Positions 8,497-18,175 of a stretch of DNA of 64,000 bases are shown here, piece after piece. Below the pieces are notes generated by a model that ran no database searches, had not been told where the DNA came from, and saw only the letters and a list, made by a program, of their open reading frames with translations. Origin of the DNA: Paracoccaceae bacterium (GTDB lineage: Bacteria; Pseudomonadota; Alphaproteobacteria; Rhodobacterales; Rhodobacteraceae); the NCBI GenBank assembly GCA_027486345.1, contig JAIXPH010000063.1, positions 29,482 through 93,481 of the forward strand. Direction: 5' to 3'. Both the position numbers and the translations under genes were made by a program. Every line of letters begins with the position of its first letter. The stretch's first letter is position 1.

Positions 8497-8501
8497 TATA
8501 C

Positions 8502-10193
8502 TTACGCTGGCCCCCGCGTTGCATCATACTCCAGCCGCGACCGGCTTTCGCCCCAAGCGGTGGTCACGCGGCGGGCGGTCCAGCGGCGCAATTGCCCGGT
8601 CTCATCGCGCAAGACCGAGGGCAGACGGCAGAGGCGCACGCCTTCGCGGGGCACCTCCTCATCCTGCACGTCAAAGGGCGTGGCGGCCAGCACGCGGCCA
8701 AGCGCGCGGTCGATGCCGTCAAAGCTGCCCTTGCGCAGGATGAACCCGCCACCGCCGCCCTGCGGGATCGGCACCATCGGCACCCAATGATCCGGCGGGC
8801 GAAGTTCCAGCGTCCATGCAGCATCTGCGCCTGCCTGCGGACGGGCCGGATCGGCGGGCGGGGCGGAGTCGTTCGCACGGTCACGGGCCAGACCGTCGGC
8901 CCCTTCATAGCTGCGCTCAATCGCCCAGATCACATTGGCGGTTTCGTCGCGGGCAAAGACCACCTCTTCGCGGGCGGCCCCTTCAAGGGCCGCGCGGCCG
9001 TTGGGCGGGATCACGAACAGGGGTTCCGGCCCATCCGGCCCGTCGGTGTGATAGAGACGGAAGGTCCCGGCGCGGGCGTTGTCCTGCGCCACCTCCACCG
9101 TGATGTCCTCGCCAAAGGTGGTGCGGTAGGTGACCGCCGTAACCTGCGCCAGCACCCCGCGCGCCAGGTCGATGGGGGCGATCAGCCAATCGGTGCCATA
9201 GATCGCGGCATATTCCAGAAAGGCCAAGCGCGTCAGGTCGTTGGGCTGCACCTCGGTCAGTCCGAAGTTGACCAAACCATCCTCGAACTGCCACAGCCGG
9301 TCCACCGGCATCCCGGCATAGCGCAGGCGGCTGGCATGGACGCGGATGTCATGGCTTTGCCCCGGCGCATCGGCATCGACGCCCAAGCCCTTGGCGTTGC
9401 CCAGATCGAAGCTGTGCCAATCCACCGCCCCGCCCAGATGGCAGGGCGCCTCCAGGCTGCGGGCATCGGCCCCGGTTCCCGCTTGCATGCCGAAGCGATA
9501 CTCCAGTCGATCCGAATGCCAACTGTCCGCCGCGCGCAGGGCCGAGACATTGGCGCGATACCACGCCAGCCAGTCCTTGGCCGCCGCGACCACGGCGTCG
9601 GGTTCATTCTGCAACCAAAGCGCGGTGCCGCCTTCGATGCCAAGGGCGGCGGCTTCGGCATCGGGGTGATGGCGGGCAATCAGCCGCCACATCGCATCCG
9701 CCCCGGCCACATCCTCCGCCGTCGGATCAAAGGCGCAATCGGCCAGCAATTGCGCCTCGCCGCCCCAGCCCAGCGGGGCAAGTGCCGCGACCAGCGCCGC
9801 CCCCGCCTCGGCCCGGTCGCGCAGGCAGGGCGCGGCCCAAGGCTCGGCCTCCACCTCCGGCTCGAAGACGGCACCGGCGGGCAGGGGCTGCGGCGGATGC
9901 CCCATCTCGGCGCCACCGGGGCGCAGCGCGGTCAAGGCCCGGGTCGTCGCCTGCACCCGGACCGAGACAGGCGTGCCGCAATCCTCGCCCTTGAATTCGC
10001 CCAGTTGCCATTGCCGCGCCAGCATCCACAAGGGATCAGCCACCCGCATCTCGATCCCGGCATCGGGTTCGCCCGACAGGGTTTGCGGCTCCAGACGGGT
10101 CCATGCGGGCGGGGCGAGCAGCAGCGGGCCGATGTCCTTGAACGCGATGGGACGGTCGGCCAACAGCTCATGCGTGGTGAATTTGGTTGCCAT
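8502..10193 (-). CDS. Large conserved-looking protein of unknown function (563 aa), giant-protein operon gene 4
   Basis: I do not recognise a named domain. The protein is soluble-looking, with no signal peptide or membrane segment. It opens with PLLLAPPAWTRLEP, then a Trp-rich block MRVADPLWMLARQWQLGEFKG near residue 50. A central DSWHSDRLEYRFGMQ is followed near 295-330 by MPVDRLWQFEDGLVNFG, and later FARDETANVIWAIE near 420. The composition, with dense Trp and acidic residues, suggests an ordered structural or binding protein, but I cannot point to an enzyme active site. The start at 10193 lies 3 bases after the stop of the 1528-aa gene, with GAGGT inside that gene's end. It is fourth in a tightly packed four-gene operon. 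Confidence 0.85.
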   Translation of the reverse strand: MATKFTTHELLADRPIAFKDIGPLLLAPPAWTRLEPQTLSGEPDAGIEMRVADPLWMLARQWQLGEFKGEDCGTPVSVRVQATTRALTALRPGGAEMGHPPQPLPAGAVFEPEVEAEPWAAPCLRDRAEAGAALVAALAPLGWGGEAQLLADCAFDPTAEDVAGADAMWRLIARHHPDAEAAALGIEGGTALWLQNEPDAVVAAAKDWLAWYRANVSALRAADSWHSDRLEYRFGMQAGTGADARSLEAPCHLGGAVDWHSFDLGNAKGLGVDADAPGQSHDIRVHASRLRYAGMPVDRLWQFEDGLVNFGLTEVQPNDLTRLAFLEYAAIYGTDWLIAPIDLARGVLAQVTAVTYRTTFGEDITVEVAQDNARAGTFRLYHTDGPDGPEPLFVIPPNGRAALEGAAREEVVFARDETANVIWAIERSYEGADGLARDRANDSAPPADPARPQAGADAAWTLELRPPDHWVPMVPIPQGGGGGFILRKGSFDGIDRALGRVLAATPFDVQDEEVPREGVRLCRLPSVLRDETGQLRRWTARRVTTAWGESRSRLEYDATRGPA

Positions 10194-10196
10194 GGC

Positions 10197-13100
10197 CTAG
10201 ACCTCGCGGATCATGGTGAAATTCTTGAGCCCGTCGCTGCGCGCCAGTTGCTTGACGTCCAGCGACAGGCGCGACCAGTCGAGGACGGGCGTGCCCTGCA
10301 AGGACCAGCTTTGGGTGTAGATCGCGGGCAGGACGCGCGCGGCCAGAGGCAGGGTTTCCAATGTGACCAGCCGCGCCTTGGCTAAGTGCATCACATCGTC
10401 AAGGAAATGGCACAGGCTGTCTTCGGTCCAGCGCTTGCCATCGGGCGACAGGCCCAGGATCATGACCTGCGGCGGTTGGCTGGCGGGCGCGTCGGCGTGC
10501 AGCGCCACCCCGGCCGTGGTGCGGCTTGCGGCGGCTTGCCCTTCGCCCGCCTCCCGGCGTTGCGGCAAGGCCTCGGTCCAGTCGTCCAGGATGAGGCCCG
10601 CCACCTCGCCGGTCAGATCCAGCCCGTCGGGCGCGTCGGCCACCAGCCCCACCACCGGACAGGTCGGCGACACACGGTCGGGCGGCAATCCGGCGCCGAT
10701 CCACTGGTCGGGTGCATCCTCGCCCAGCCCGCACATCTGGCGCAGGGTCAGGGCGGGCGGCGTGCCGTTGATCGCGGTCAAGAGCGCCAGCCGCTGGAAC
10801 CGGCCCAGTGCCGGGCGCACCGTGCCCATGTCTGCCAGAAAGCGCGGGATGGCCCCGGCGTCGGGCGCGGTGAAGGCGCGCTCCCCCAGCGCCTCAGGCG
10901 GTTGGTCGGGCGGGTCGTCGGGGGCAAAGCGATGCGGCAGGGGCACGGGCAGGCCGCTGCCGAACAGCGCCTCGGCCACCGCGTCCACCGTCGGAGTGCC
11001 GCTGCGGGCTTGCGCGTATCGGGCAAGACGGTTGTCGCCCTCTTGCAACGCCAGCAGGGCGATGTCGGCGGTGCGGCTTTCGGAGAGTTCGGGCAGGGTG
11101 ATGCCGAAATCGGTCAGCGCCAACAGGGCCGTCGTCAGATCATCGCGCAGCACCTGTGGCGCGGACAGCAGGGCGGACAGACGGTCCAGCCGCCCGCGCA
11201 ACAGGGCCGCCGCATCGTCCAGCCGTTGCAGCGCCTGCGGGATGGCATCGGGCAAAGGCTTCCAGCCCGCAGCCCCCGGCAGCCCCAGCGACAGTGCCGT
11301 CAGCGGGGCGGCGCGGTCCAGCACCTCTTGCAAGGCGGCGGCGGTCAGGGCGGCCTCGTCCAAGGCCACCTGTCCGGCGGCGGGGGGCGGGAAGGCGGCG
11401 TCGGGGTTGGCCAGCCCGGCGCGGGCGCGGATCACGCGGTCCAGCAAGGCCGGATGGCGGGCGGCGGCGGCGAAATCCAGCGCCGACAGACCGGTGTCGG
11501 CGAGGGTGGCCGTGCCGCCGTTCGCCGCTTGCCCGAGCGCTACGTTCGACGGATCGGGCAGACGCGCCGCCGCCCAGGATTCCGCGACTGGGCTGACCAG
11601 CGCACGGGGGCTGGAACCCGCCCCCGGCCAGCCGCGACCGGGATGGGCCACGGCGATCAGACGATGGGTGACCAGCGTGGCAGGGCCGTGGCTTGTGACC
11701 ACATCCGCCGCTGCGGGGGGCGGAGCCTCTCCCCGGCCTGCCGCATCCAGCGTGGCCGAAGCGCGGGACATGTTGCCCTGCGCCATCTGATGGACCGATT
11801 CCGCCAAGAGCAGATCTGCCACCGCATCGGCATCGGCCACGGCTTCGGTCATTGCCGACGTGATCGCCGCCTTTTGCGCCGCCGTGGGCGCAGGCCATGG
11901 CACGCCGGGATCGAGGTATTCGTTGCCCTCCGGCCTTTGGGCCAGCTTGGCGAACAGGAAGGCCGGGCCTTCGGCGGGGTCGTTCCAGCGGGCCAGAAGC
12001 CGGGTCATGTCGGTGACATTGGCCCCGGCGACGGCCTGCGAGTCCGGGTCCACGACAGGGCTGCCGCCATCCGTCAACCGTCCGGCGACCAGCGGGGCCA
12101 GACCCCGGAAGGACAGGATGAACCGCTCACAGCCCGCATCCTTGAGCCGCCGCTCAAAGTTGTAGCCCAGCAGCGCACCGATGCTTTGGCCATTGGCCAC
12201 CCCTTCCAGCAAGCCTTGCGCGCGGCGGACGCGGGCGCTGGACAGGTCGATGGCAAAGGCCCCGCCGCTGCTGTCCCTTGCGTTATGCGCCAGATAGGCG
12301 CTGCGCAGGATGCCTGCGGTCGTCGCCTGTTCCAGCGTCGGGGCGGCGATGAAACCGCCGTCGCGGGGGCTGCGGTCCTGCGGGACCAGATCTAAGAGCC
12401 AGCCGAAGGCCCCGACCGACAGCCCCTTGGGCGTTGCGGCGCGCGCGCGCTGGACCCGCGCCCAGGACAGCGCCATGATCCAGGCATCCAGACGGTGGCT
12501 GGCGCTGTCCAGCGTTTCCGCGACCAAACGGGTGAAATCCGCGCCGCCCGGTTGGCGCGACAGGTCGCGCAGCGTGGTCAGCGCCTGCCGCAGGTCCGAC
12601 AGGCGGGCGCGGCCCAGCAGGGTGCGCTCGACCAGCATCTCGCCCAGCCGGTTGCGTTCGGCGATGGAACTGGCGGCGATCACGCGCTCGGCCGCGTCCT
12701 CGTCCAGCGCGGGCAAGGTGAGGCCGCGCGGACGCGGTTTGCCGTCATCGGGCAGCGTGTCCAGAAGGGCGCGATACTCGTCCACCGGGGCCGGGCGGTC
12801 GGTCTGCGCCAAGGCCACGATGCGCTGCGTCTGGCGGGGGTCAAAGGTCTGCGTCACCTCCACCGCCTGCGCGAATCGCGGGCCGGGGGTGGCGCTGGCC
12901 TTGACCTGTGTCCAGCCGAGGCTGACCAGCGCCTGAAACACGCTCGACAGCGCGCCGGGGCTGTTGCCGTCCAGAAGTGCCGCCAGAAAATCGCCATCGC
13001 GCGCCGGATCGGCATAGGGCAGGGCCACCGGGCGCGATTGGGCATCCAGCGTGCCCGCGCCATAGGACAGGCCAAAGCCGCCCAGCGATTCCGCGATCAG

Positions 13101-14783
13101 GCGGTTCAGCAAGCCTTCGACATCGGCGGCGGGTTTGGCCTGTTTCGTCGTCGACTCGATCTTGGCCAGAAAGTCCGACGACAGGCATTTGCGCGCCCGC
13201 ACGCCCCAGGACTGCGGTGCATGGCCGAAAATCCTCAGGATCGTGGCGGCATCGCCGTCGCCGGTCAGATGCGGCACGTCGGACAGCCCCGCCAGCCAGT
13301 TGGGCAGCATCTTGCGGGTCAGGCTGTCCAGCTTTGCCTCCACGGGCTGGTCCTTGCCGGGCGGGACGGCATGGCCGAATCCCGCGAAGGGCAACACGCC
13401 ATAGGGCTGGGGTCCGACCCGCAAGGTGGGCAAGGCCCCTCCGGCGCGCAGGTGGGTCTGGTGAAAGCGGCGCATATCCTCGATCACGCGGGGCGACAGA
13501 CTGTCCTGCCCGTCATCCAGCGTTTCCAGAAAGTAGCCCCAGGTCGCTGGCCAAAGCGCGGCATTCATCGCCGCCGCCGCCTCAGTGTCGCGCAGGTCGG
13601 CATTCGGCAGGCCCGACAGCAGCGCCCCGGCGGTGCCGAGGGCGCTTGCTGTGATGGGCCCATTGGCGGTGGCGGGCAGGGCGGGCGGTTGCAGCGGCAC
13701 CGGGGCGGGTTCGCGCCAGCGGTCCCAATCCGAGGCCCCGGCTTCGGTGTTGTTCGTCGGCACACCTGGCGGCACAAAGGCCAGGCGGCCCGCCCCGTCA
13801 TGCGACGCAAAGAGCGCCTCAAGTCCCGTGGCGGCCTGCGCGGGGGTGCGGCTTTGGCTGACGCCATAGACATAGAGCCGCTCGATCGATTTGCGCGCGG
13901 GCAGAGGCAGGTCGATCGCCATGCCCTGCTTCAGGGCCAGCGCGTAATCATGCAGCCATTCCGATCCCGCAGGCACGCGCAATCCGTCCTGATCGGTCAG
14001 GCTTTCGGCATCCTCGCCCAGAAGGCCCACCTTCAGGCCGGGGTCCACCACCGCCCCGGCGGCCCGCAGTTGCACGCCACCCTGCCAGGCCGTGACGTGA
14101 AAGCGTTCGGGCAACAGGCGCGGTGCGGCGGCCCCCTTGTCCAGCGCCGTGACCGGCGGGAAGGCAGGCGCCGCGCCGCTGCCCCGGCTTTCGGGATTGG
14201 TGGGGCGCAAGGACAGGGCCACATGCCGCACCCTTGCCCGCCCGACGGCGGATTTCAGCAAGGCCCAAGCCGCCGCCATGCCGTTGTCATCGGGGGCGGC
14301 AAAGAGCGTGGACCAATAAGCCCGGCCCGCCGCCTCTTCCTCCGGCGACAGACCAGGGGTGCTGCGGTCAAGGTGGATTTCATCGGGATGGATGCGGATG
14401 CGCAGCACATCCCCCGCGCCCCGGCCCCGCCCCCGGACAAAGCGGGTCTCAAGCCGCAGCGGCAAGAGCAGCAAGGGAACGTCGGCGGGCGCATCCATGT
14501 CGGCATCCCGGAAGATGTCCAGCCGGTCGCCCAAGGCGCGGCCAAGGTCGCGCTGGATGTCGGACAGTTCGGCCAGTCGGTTGCCCGCACGCTCTACCGC
14601 CTCTTTGGCGCGGCGCAGGGCGGCATCGTCGCCGCTGGCGGCCGCGCGTTCCAGATCCGCGCGCTCTGCCAACAGGGCGGCGCGGGCGGCGGCGGTCTCG
14701 GCGCGGGTCTTGTCCAGCGTCAGGCGGGCGCGGGCGGTTTCTGCCTGGGCCTTTCGCAGCGCGGCAGGGTCCATCGGGGGCAT
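10197..14783 (-). CDS. Giant protein of unknown function (1528 aa), giant-protein operon gene 3
   Basis: This is the largest gene in the window. Residues ~1-90 form an Ala/Arg/Glu-rich heptad region (a coiled coil). Residues ~100-185 contain ADVPLLLLPLRLETRF and RIRIHPDEIHLD, followed by a long alpha-rich body of Ala/Leu-rich segments. The C-terminus includes RWTEDSLCHFLDDVMHLAKARLV and ends in a basic, hydrophobic tail. There is no signal peptide or clear membrane helix. I recognise no catalytic motif. AAAGG lies about 7 bases before the ATG. The gene starts 13 bases after its upstream neighbour, so the four proteins are probably made together and may form one assembly. GC content and codon bias match the neighbours, so recent transfer is not obvious. 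Confidence 0.88.
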   Translation of the reverse strand: MPPMDPAALRKAQAETARARLTLDKTRAETAAARAALLAERADLERAAASGDDAALRRAKEAVERAGNRLAELSDIQRDLGRALGDRLDIFRDADMDAPADVPLLLLPLRLETRFVRGRGRGAGDVLRIRIHPDEIHLDRSTPGLSPEEEAAGRAYWSTLFAAPDDNGMAAAWALLKSAVGRARVRHVALSLRPTNPESRGSGAAPAFPPVTALDKGAAAPRLLPERFHVTAWQGGVQLRAAGAVVDPGLKVGLLGEDAESLTDQDGLRVPAGSEWLHDYALALKQGMAIDLPLPARKSIERLYVYGVSQSRTPAQAATGLEALFASHDGAGRLAFVPPGVPTNNTEAGASDWDRWREPAPVPLQPPALPATANGPITASALGTAGALLSGLPNADLRDTEAAAAMNAALWPATWGYFLETLDDGQDSLSPRVIEDMRRFHQTHLRAGGALPTLRVGPQPYGVLPFAGFGHAVPPGKDQPVEAKLDSLTRKMLPNWLAGLSDVPHLTGDGDAATILRIFGHAPQSWGVRARKCLSSDFLAKIESTTKQAKPAADVEGLLNRLIAESLGGFGLSYGAGTLDAQSRPVALPYADPARDGDFLAALLDGNSPGALSSVFQALVSLGWTQVKASATPGPRFAQAVEVTQTFDPRQTQRIVALAQTDRPAPVDEYRALLDTLPDDGKPRPRGLTLPALDEDAAERVIAASSIAERNRLGEMLVERTLLGRARLSDLRQALTTLRDLSRQPGGADFTRLVAETLDSASHRLDAWIMALSWARVQRARAATPKGLSVGAFGWLLDLVPQDRSPRDGGFIAAPTLEQATTAGILRSAYLAHNARDSSGGAFAIDLSSARVRRAQGLLEGVANGQSIGALLGYNFERRLKDAGCERFILSFRGLAPLVAGRLTDGGSPVVDPDSQAVAGANVTDMTRLLARWNDPAEGPAFLFAKLAQRPEGNEYLDPGVPWPAPTAAQKAAITSAMTEAVADADAVADLLLAESVHQMAQGNMSRASATLDAAGRGEAPPPAAADVVTSHGPATLVTHRLIAVAHPGRGWPGAGSSPRALVSPVAESWAAARLPDPSNVALGQAANGGTATLADTGLSALDFAAAARHPALLDRVIRARAGLANPDAAFPPPAAGQVALDEAALTAAALQEVLDRAAPLTALSLGLPGAAGWKPLPDAIPQALQRLDDAAALLRGRLDRLSALLSAPQVLRDDLTTALLALTDFGITLPELSESRTADIALLALQEGDNRLARYAQARSGTPTVDAVAEALFGSGLPVPLPHRFAPDDPPDQPPEALGERAFTAPDAGAIPRFLADMGTVRPALGRFQRLALLTAINGTPPALTLRQMCGLGEDAPDQWIGAGLPPDRVSPTCPVVGLVADAPDGLDLTGEVAGLILDDWTEALPQRREAGEGQAAASRTTAGVALHADAPASQPPQVMILGLSPDGKRWTEDSLCHFLDDVMHLAKARLVTLETLPLAARVLPAIYTQSWSLQGTPVLDWSRLSLDVKQLARSDGLKNFTMIREV

Positions 14784-14796
14784 GGTGCAACCTTTC

Positions 14797-17700
14797 TCAC
14801 TTGGCCGAAGCGATCAACGTATCCGCGCGGAAGGCGGCGCGGATGGGATTGGTCAACAGCACGCGGGCGACGACCCCGGCATGTCCGGGCCAGCGCACCT
14901 TGTCAGGCTGGCCGTTGCTGTCCTTGACGTCAAAATTGCGCGTGACGGGCAAGAAGCCCCCCGGCGGCACCGCGCCGAAATCGGCCCAGTCGAGCTTGTC
15001 GTGGTCGGTGGAGGCGCTGGCATTCTCGGCCAGACCAAAACGCGGCGCGGTCGGGTTCTGCGCCAGAAGGAACCACCAGTTCCCGCCCGCTTCGACCTGC
15101 TGGGTGGTCAGGTCAAAACCCACCACGGTGTAATCGGGGTCGAGATGGGTGTGAAACAGCACCCGCGCCTCGGATTTTGCGATGAAGGTGGGGGGCACCG
15201 CATTCGACGTGGCCTGCACCGCCATGACCACCGTATCGGGGAAACGGCGCAAGAGTTCGCCGCGCACCACAAGCGCCAAGGCCCCGCCCCCCGCTGCGCC
15301 ATCGCCACCGATGCGGAAGTGCCGGCCCACGGGCTGGCGGGAAAAGCGGTGGATGGGTTGGGTCAGCTCGTCCTGTTCAGCATCCCAGAAGCGCTTGAAA
15401 TAAGTGCCGCGCTGGTCGGTCGGGTAGTCGCGCCACAAAAGCTCGCGCCCCATTTCGTCGGAGGCACCGATCAGGAAGGCCTCGGCGAAGGCGGGGTTGA
15501 TGTCGAGCACCGTCACGAAATCCCGCGCCGGGATCGTGCCAAGGCCGGGAACCAGCCAATCGCGGTCGTAATCCTCAAGTGCCGCCGACATGGCGCGGTT
15601 GAACACCGGCGCGGCCATGATCGGGGCCAGACCTGCGGTGTCGATCCAATCGGGCCGGATGGCACCGGGACGCAGGCTGAGGCGGCCCTTCAGCGCCGCG
15701 CGCGCCGTCTGGTGCGGGTCGATCTGGGCCAGAAGCGCGGTCTTGCCGACGGTCAGCGCGCCAAGGTCGGTCTGCATCGCGGGCGGGGCTGCGATGGCGG
15801 TGACCATCTCGGACAGCCCTTGGCGCAGGGCGCTGACCGAGAGGGCGTTCAGCGTCTCGATCCCCGCGCGCAACTTGCGTGCGAGGTCGGTTTCAAAGCG
15901 GGTGAGGGGTTCGCTGACCACCACGGGATCAACGGGACGGTCGGGGCGGTCCACGATCACCGGTCCGCGCCGCGTGCGCTGGGGCAGGGGAATGCCGCGC
16001 CCGATCGGGCCGGGTCGCTCCAAGGGGAGGGGACGGTCCAGCGGCAGCGGGCGGACCACCGGCGTGGGGGTCAGCGCCCCGCGCGGCAGATCGGCGCGGC
16101 TGGCAAGGGTCTTGACCCGGTCCAGTTGCGCCCCCGCCGAGGCGGAGAGTCCGGCACCGCTGTTGGTCAGGCCGACCAGAACCTCGCCCAGCCGTTCGGT
16201 CAGGCCGACAGGCCTGTCGCGCAGGCCGCCGATCACGTCCAGCCGCCCGGTGACGGTGTCGATCAGGCCCTTGCCGATCACGTCTCCCGCCCGTCCGGCA
16301 TCCACGCCCGCCCAGCGTTGGCCGGTCAACTGGCGCAGCGCCCCGCCGGTCTGTGTCAGCACCGACATCTGGCCGTCCAGCATCAGGCGCGCCCGGTCCG
16401 GGGCCGTGCCCAGCACCTTGGTCAGCGCCGCATCGGTGAAGAATTGCATCCCCGCCTTGGACAGGCCCGCAATCCCGTCCGGCTGGCGATAGTCCTGCCG
16501 ATGGTCGGCAAAGCCTTGCGGACCGGCGACCAGTCTCCCGGGCGACACGGCGGCCATCCGTGCCGCAAGGGACCCGCCGGGGCGCAAGGCACGGCGGAAG
16601 GCGGCGCTCATGCTGCCTGCCGCCGTGCGGCTGTCGATCACGGCGGCGCGCAGGGTGCGGGGATGTCCACCGTCGCGGACGCGGGCGTGCAGGGTGCGCG
16701 TGACCTGCATCAGCGTGCCCGGGTCCAGCACCGCCAGATGGCGATCGCGGATCGAGGTGGTGACCACCTCGGCCAATCCGGCCCAGAGGATCGCCTGATT
16801 GGCCTTGCGGATGCCATCCACCTGCGCCCATGCCGCCTGCATCAGCGCCTCTTGGTCCTTTTGCACCACCTTGGCCCCCAAGGCCGCGACGATGCGCAGC
16901 ATGGGATCGGTGTTCAGTTGCGGGAACCAGTCGGCATCAGCGGCATCGGTCGCATGGGGGCCGAAAGGCGCGGCGCCGAACACCGCGCCGATGCGAGTGG
17001 CCGCGCGCTGATAGCGGGCATAAAGCCGCGCGCCGATGCGGGGCAGGTCGGCATCAGAGGCATTGGCCTGATCGATCCGCTGGCGCAACGCCTCACGCTG
17101 CGCCGTTGGCCAGGGGGTGCGGGCGGGTTGGTCGGCGGGCAGGCTGGCAGGCGAGAAGAGCGCGCATTCCAGCACCTGCACGCCCGCGGTATCGCCGTCA
17201 GGCAGGTCGGGGATATCGCTGCCGGGGCGCGAGAGGTCAATCAGCCGCCGCCCGATGGCCCAAGGGGCGGCCAGCGGTTTGATCCGCTCGGCAAGCTCGC
17301 GGAAGTTGCCGCCCGGTGCGGTGCGGAAGGTCCAACTGTCATAGACCGGCAGGGCGATGTCATCGGCCTCATCCCCCGGCTGGCGGGTCCATGCCGCGTC
17401 CAGCGTGCCGCCGCCCAGACCCAGCCCCGCGCGCACCCCGCACTCAAAGGCAGGCACCAGCGCCGCGACATAGGTGATCCCATCGTCCAGACGGCGCGGG
17501 CAGAGGATGCGTGACAGGTTGGCGGGCGCATGGTCATCCGACAGCCGGGTTTCCACCGTATCCGCGGCCGCCCCGCGCAGGCGCGGTCCGGTCGGGTCAA
17601 TCGCCACGCCCACAGCCTGGGCATGGGCAAAGCGCCAGTTGTCGGCCAGGGGCTGCAACTGGCCTTTCTTGGTCCACAACTGCGCAGGCAGTTCGCCGCG

Positions 17701-18174
17701 CGACGGCTCGACATGGCTGACCGAGGCCTCGACCACCACCAGCGCGAGCCACGGATCGCAACGGTCGCCTTGCGCGGGCAGGGGCGAGAACATCCACGGA
17801 AAATCCGGCCGTGCGAATTCGATATGGGCGAGAAAACCCTGTTCCGCATCGCCCGAATGGGGCGCGGGCTGGCGGCGGATGATCTGGCCCGGATCTATGC
17901 CCGTCACATCGCCGGGGCCATAGAGCGTCAGATCGCGCGTCAAGCTGCGCTTGGCGGTGATGTCCGCCGAGTCCGCAATCTCCACCGCCCCGCGCACGGT
18001 CGCCCGGTTGGCGGTCGGCGCGCTGCGGATCGCCGCCGCAAGGCCGGTGCGGACAAAGGGGACAAAGGCGTAATCGCCCAGATCGATGTCTTCGGGCGTG
18101 AAGGCCACGGCGGCAAGCGCCTTGGCCGAGACGAAGTAGCTTGCTCCGGCGGATTTCAGCAGCGTATCGGCCAT
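14797..18174 (-). CDS. Giant protein of unknown function (1125 aa), giant-protein operon gene 2
   Basis: I do not recognise a named family. The N-terminal ~190 residues contain GFLAHIEFARPDFPWMFSP and DPWLALVVVEA, aromatic-rich strands that suggest a beta domain. A Pro/Arg-rich hinge near residues 725-755 (repeated PLPLDRPLPLERP-like units) separates two halves. The C-terminal half carries an alpha-rich block, then AHGREF-like glycine motifs and FHTHLDPDYTVVGFDL near 1030. No signal peptide or transmembrane segment is seen. I chose the ATG at 18174, one base after the stop of the 983-aa gene, which implies translational coupling; the seven extra codons upstream lie inside that gene. It probably works with its three operon partners. 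Confidence 0.87.
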   Translation of the reverse strand: MADTLLKSAGASYFVSAKALAAVAFTPEDIDLGDYAFVPFVRTGLAAAIRSAPTANRATVRGAVEIADSADITAKRSLTRDLTLYGPGDVTGIDPGQIIRRQPAPHSGDAEQGFLAHIEFARPDFPWMFSPLPAQGDRCDPWLALVVVEASVSHVEPSRGELPAQLWTKKGQLQPLADNWRFAHAQAVGVAIDPTGPRLRGAAADTVETRLSDDHAPANLSRILCPRRLDDGITYVAALVPAFECGVRAGLGLGGGTLDAAWTRQPGDEADDIALPVYDSWTFRTAPGGNFRELAERIKPLAAPWAIGRRLIDLSRPGSDIPDLPDGDTAGVQVLECALFSPASLPADQPARTPWPTAQREALRQRIDQANASDADLPRIGARLYARYQRAATRIGAVFGAAPFGPHATDAADADWFPQLNTDPMLRIVAALGAKVVQKDQEALMQAAWAQVDGIRKANQAILWAGLAEVVTTSIRDRHLAVLDPGTLMQVTRTLHARVRDGGHPRTLRAAVIDSRTAAGSMSAAFRRALRPGGSLAARMAAVSPGRLVAGPQGFADHRQDYRQPDGIAGLSKAGMQFFTDAALTKVLGTAPDRARLMLDGQMSVLTQTGGALRQLTGQRWAGVDAGRAGDVIGKGLIDTVTGRLDVIGGLRDRPVGLTERLGEVLVGLTNSGAGLSASAGAQLDRVKTLASRADLPRGALTPTPVVRPLPLDRPLPLERPGPIGRGIPLPQRTRRGPVIVDRPDRPVDPVVVSEPLTRFETDLARKLRAGIETLNALSVSALRQGLSEMVTAIAAPPAMQTDLGALTVGKTALLAQIDPHQTARAALKGRLSLRPGAIRPDWIDTAGLAPIMAAPVFNRAMSAALEDYDRDWLVPGLGTIPARDFVTVLDINPAFAEAFLIGASDEMGRELLWRDYPTDQRGTYFKRFWDAEQDELTQPIHRFSRQPVGRHFRIGGDGAAGGGALALVVRGELLRRFPDTVVMAVQATSNAVPPTFIAKSEARVLFHTHLDPDYTVVGFDLTTQQVEAGGNWWFLLAQNPTAPRFGLAENASASTDHDKLDWADFGAVPPGGFLPVTRNFDVKDSNGQPDKVRWPGHAGVVARVLLTNPIRAAFRADTLIASAK

Positions 18175-18175
18175 G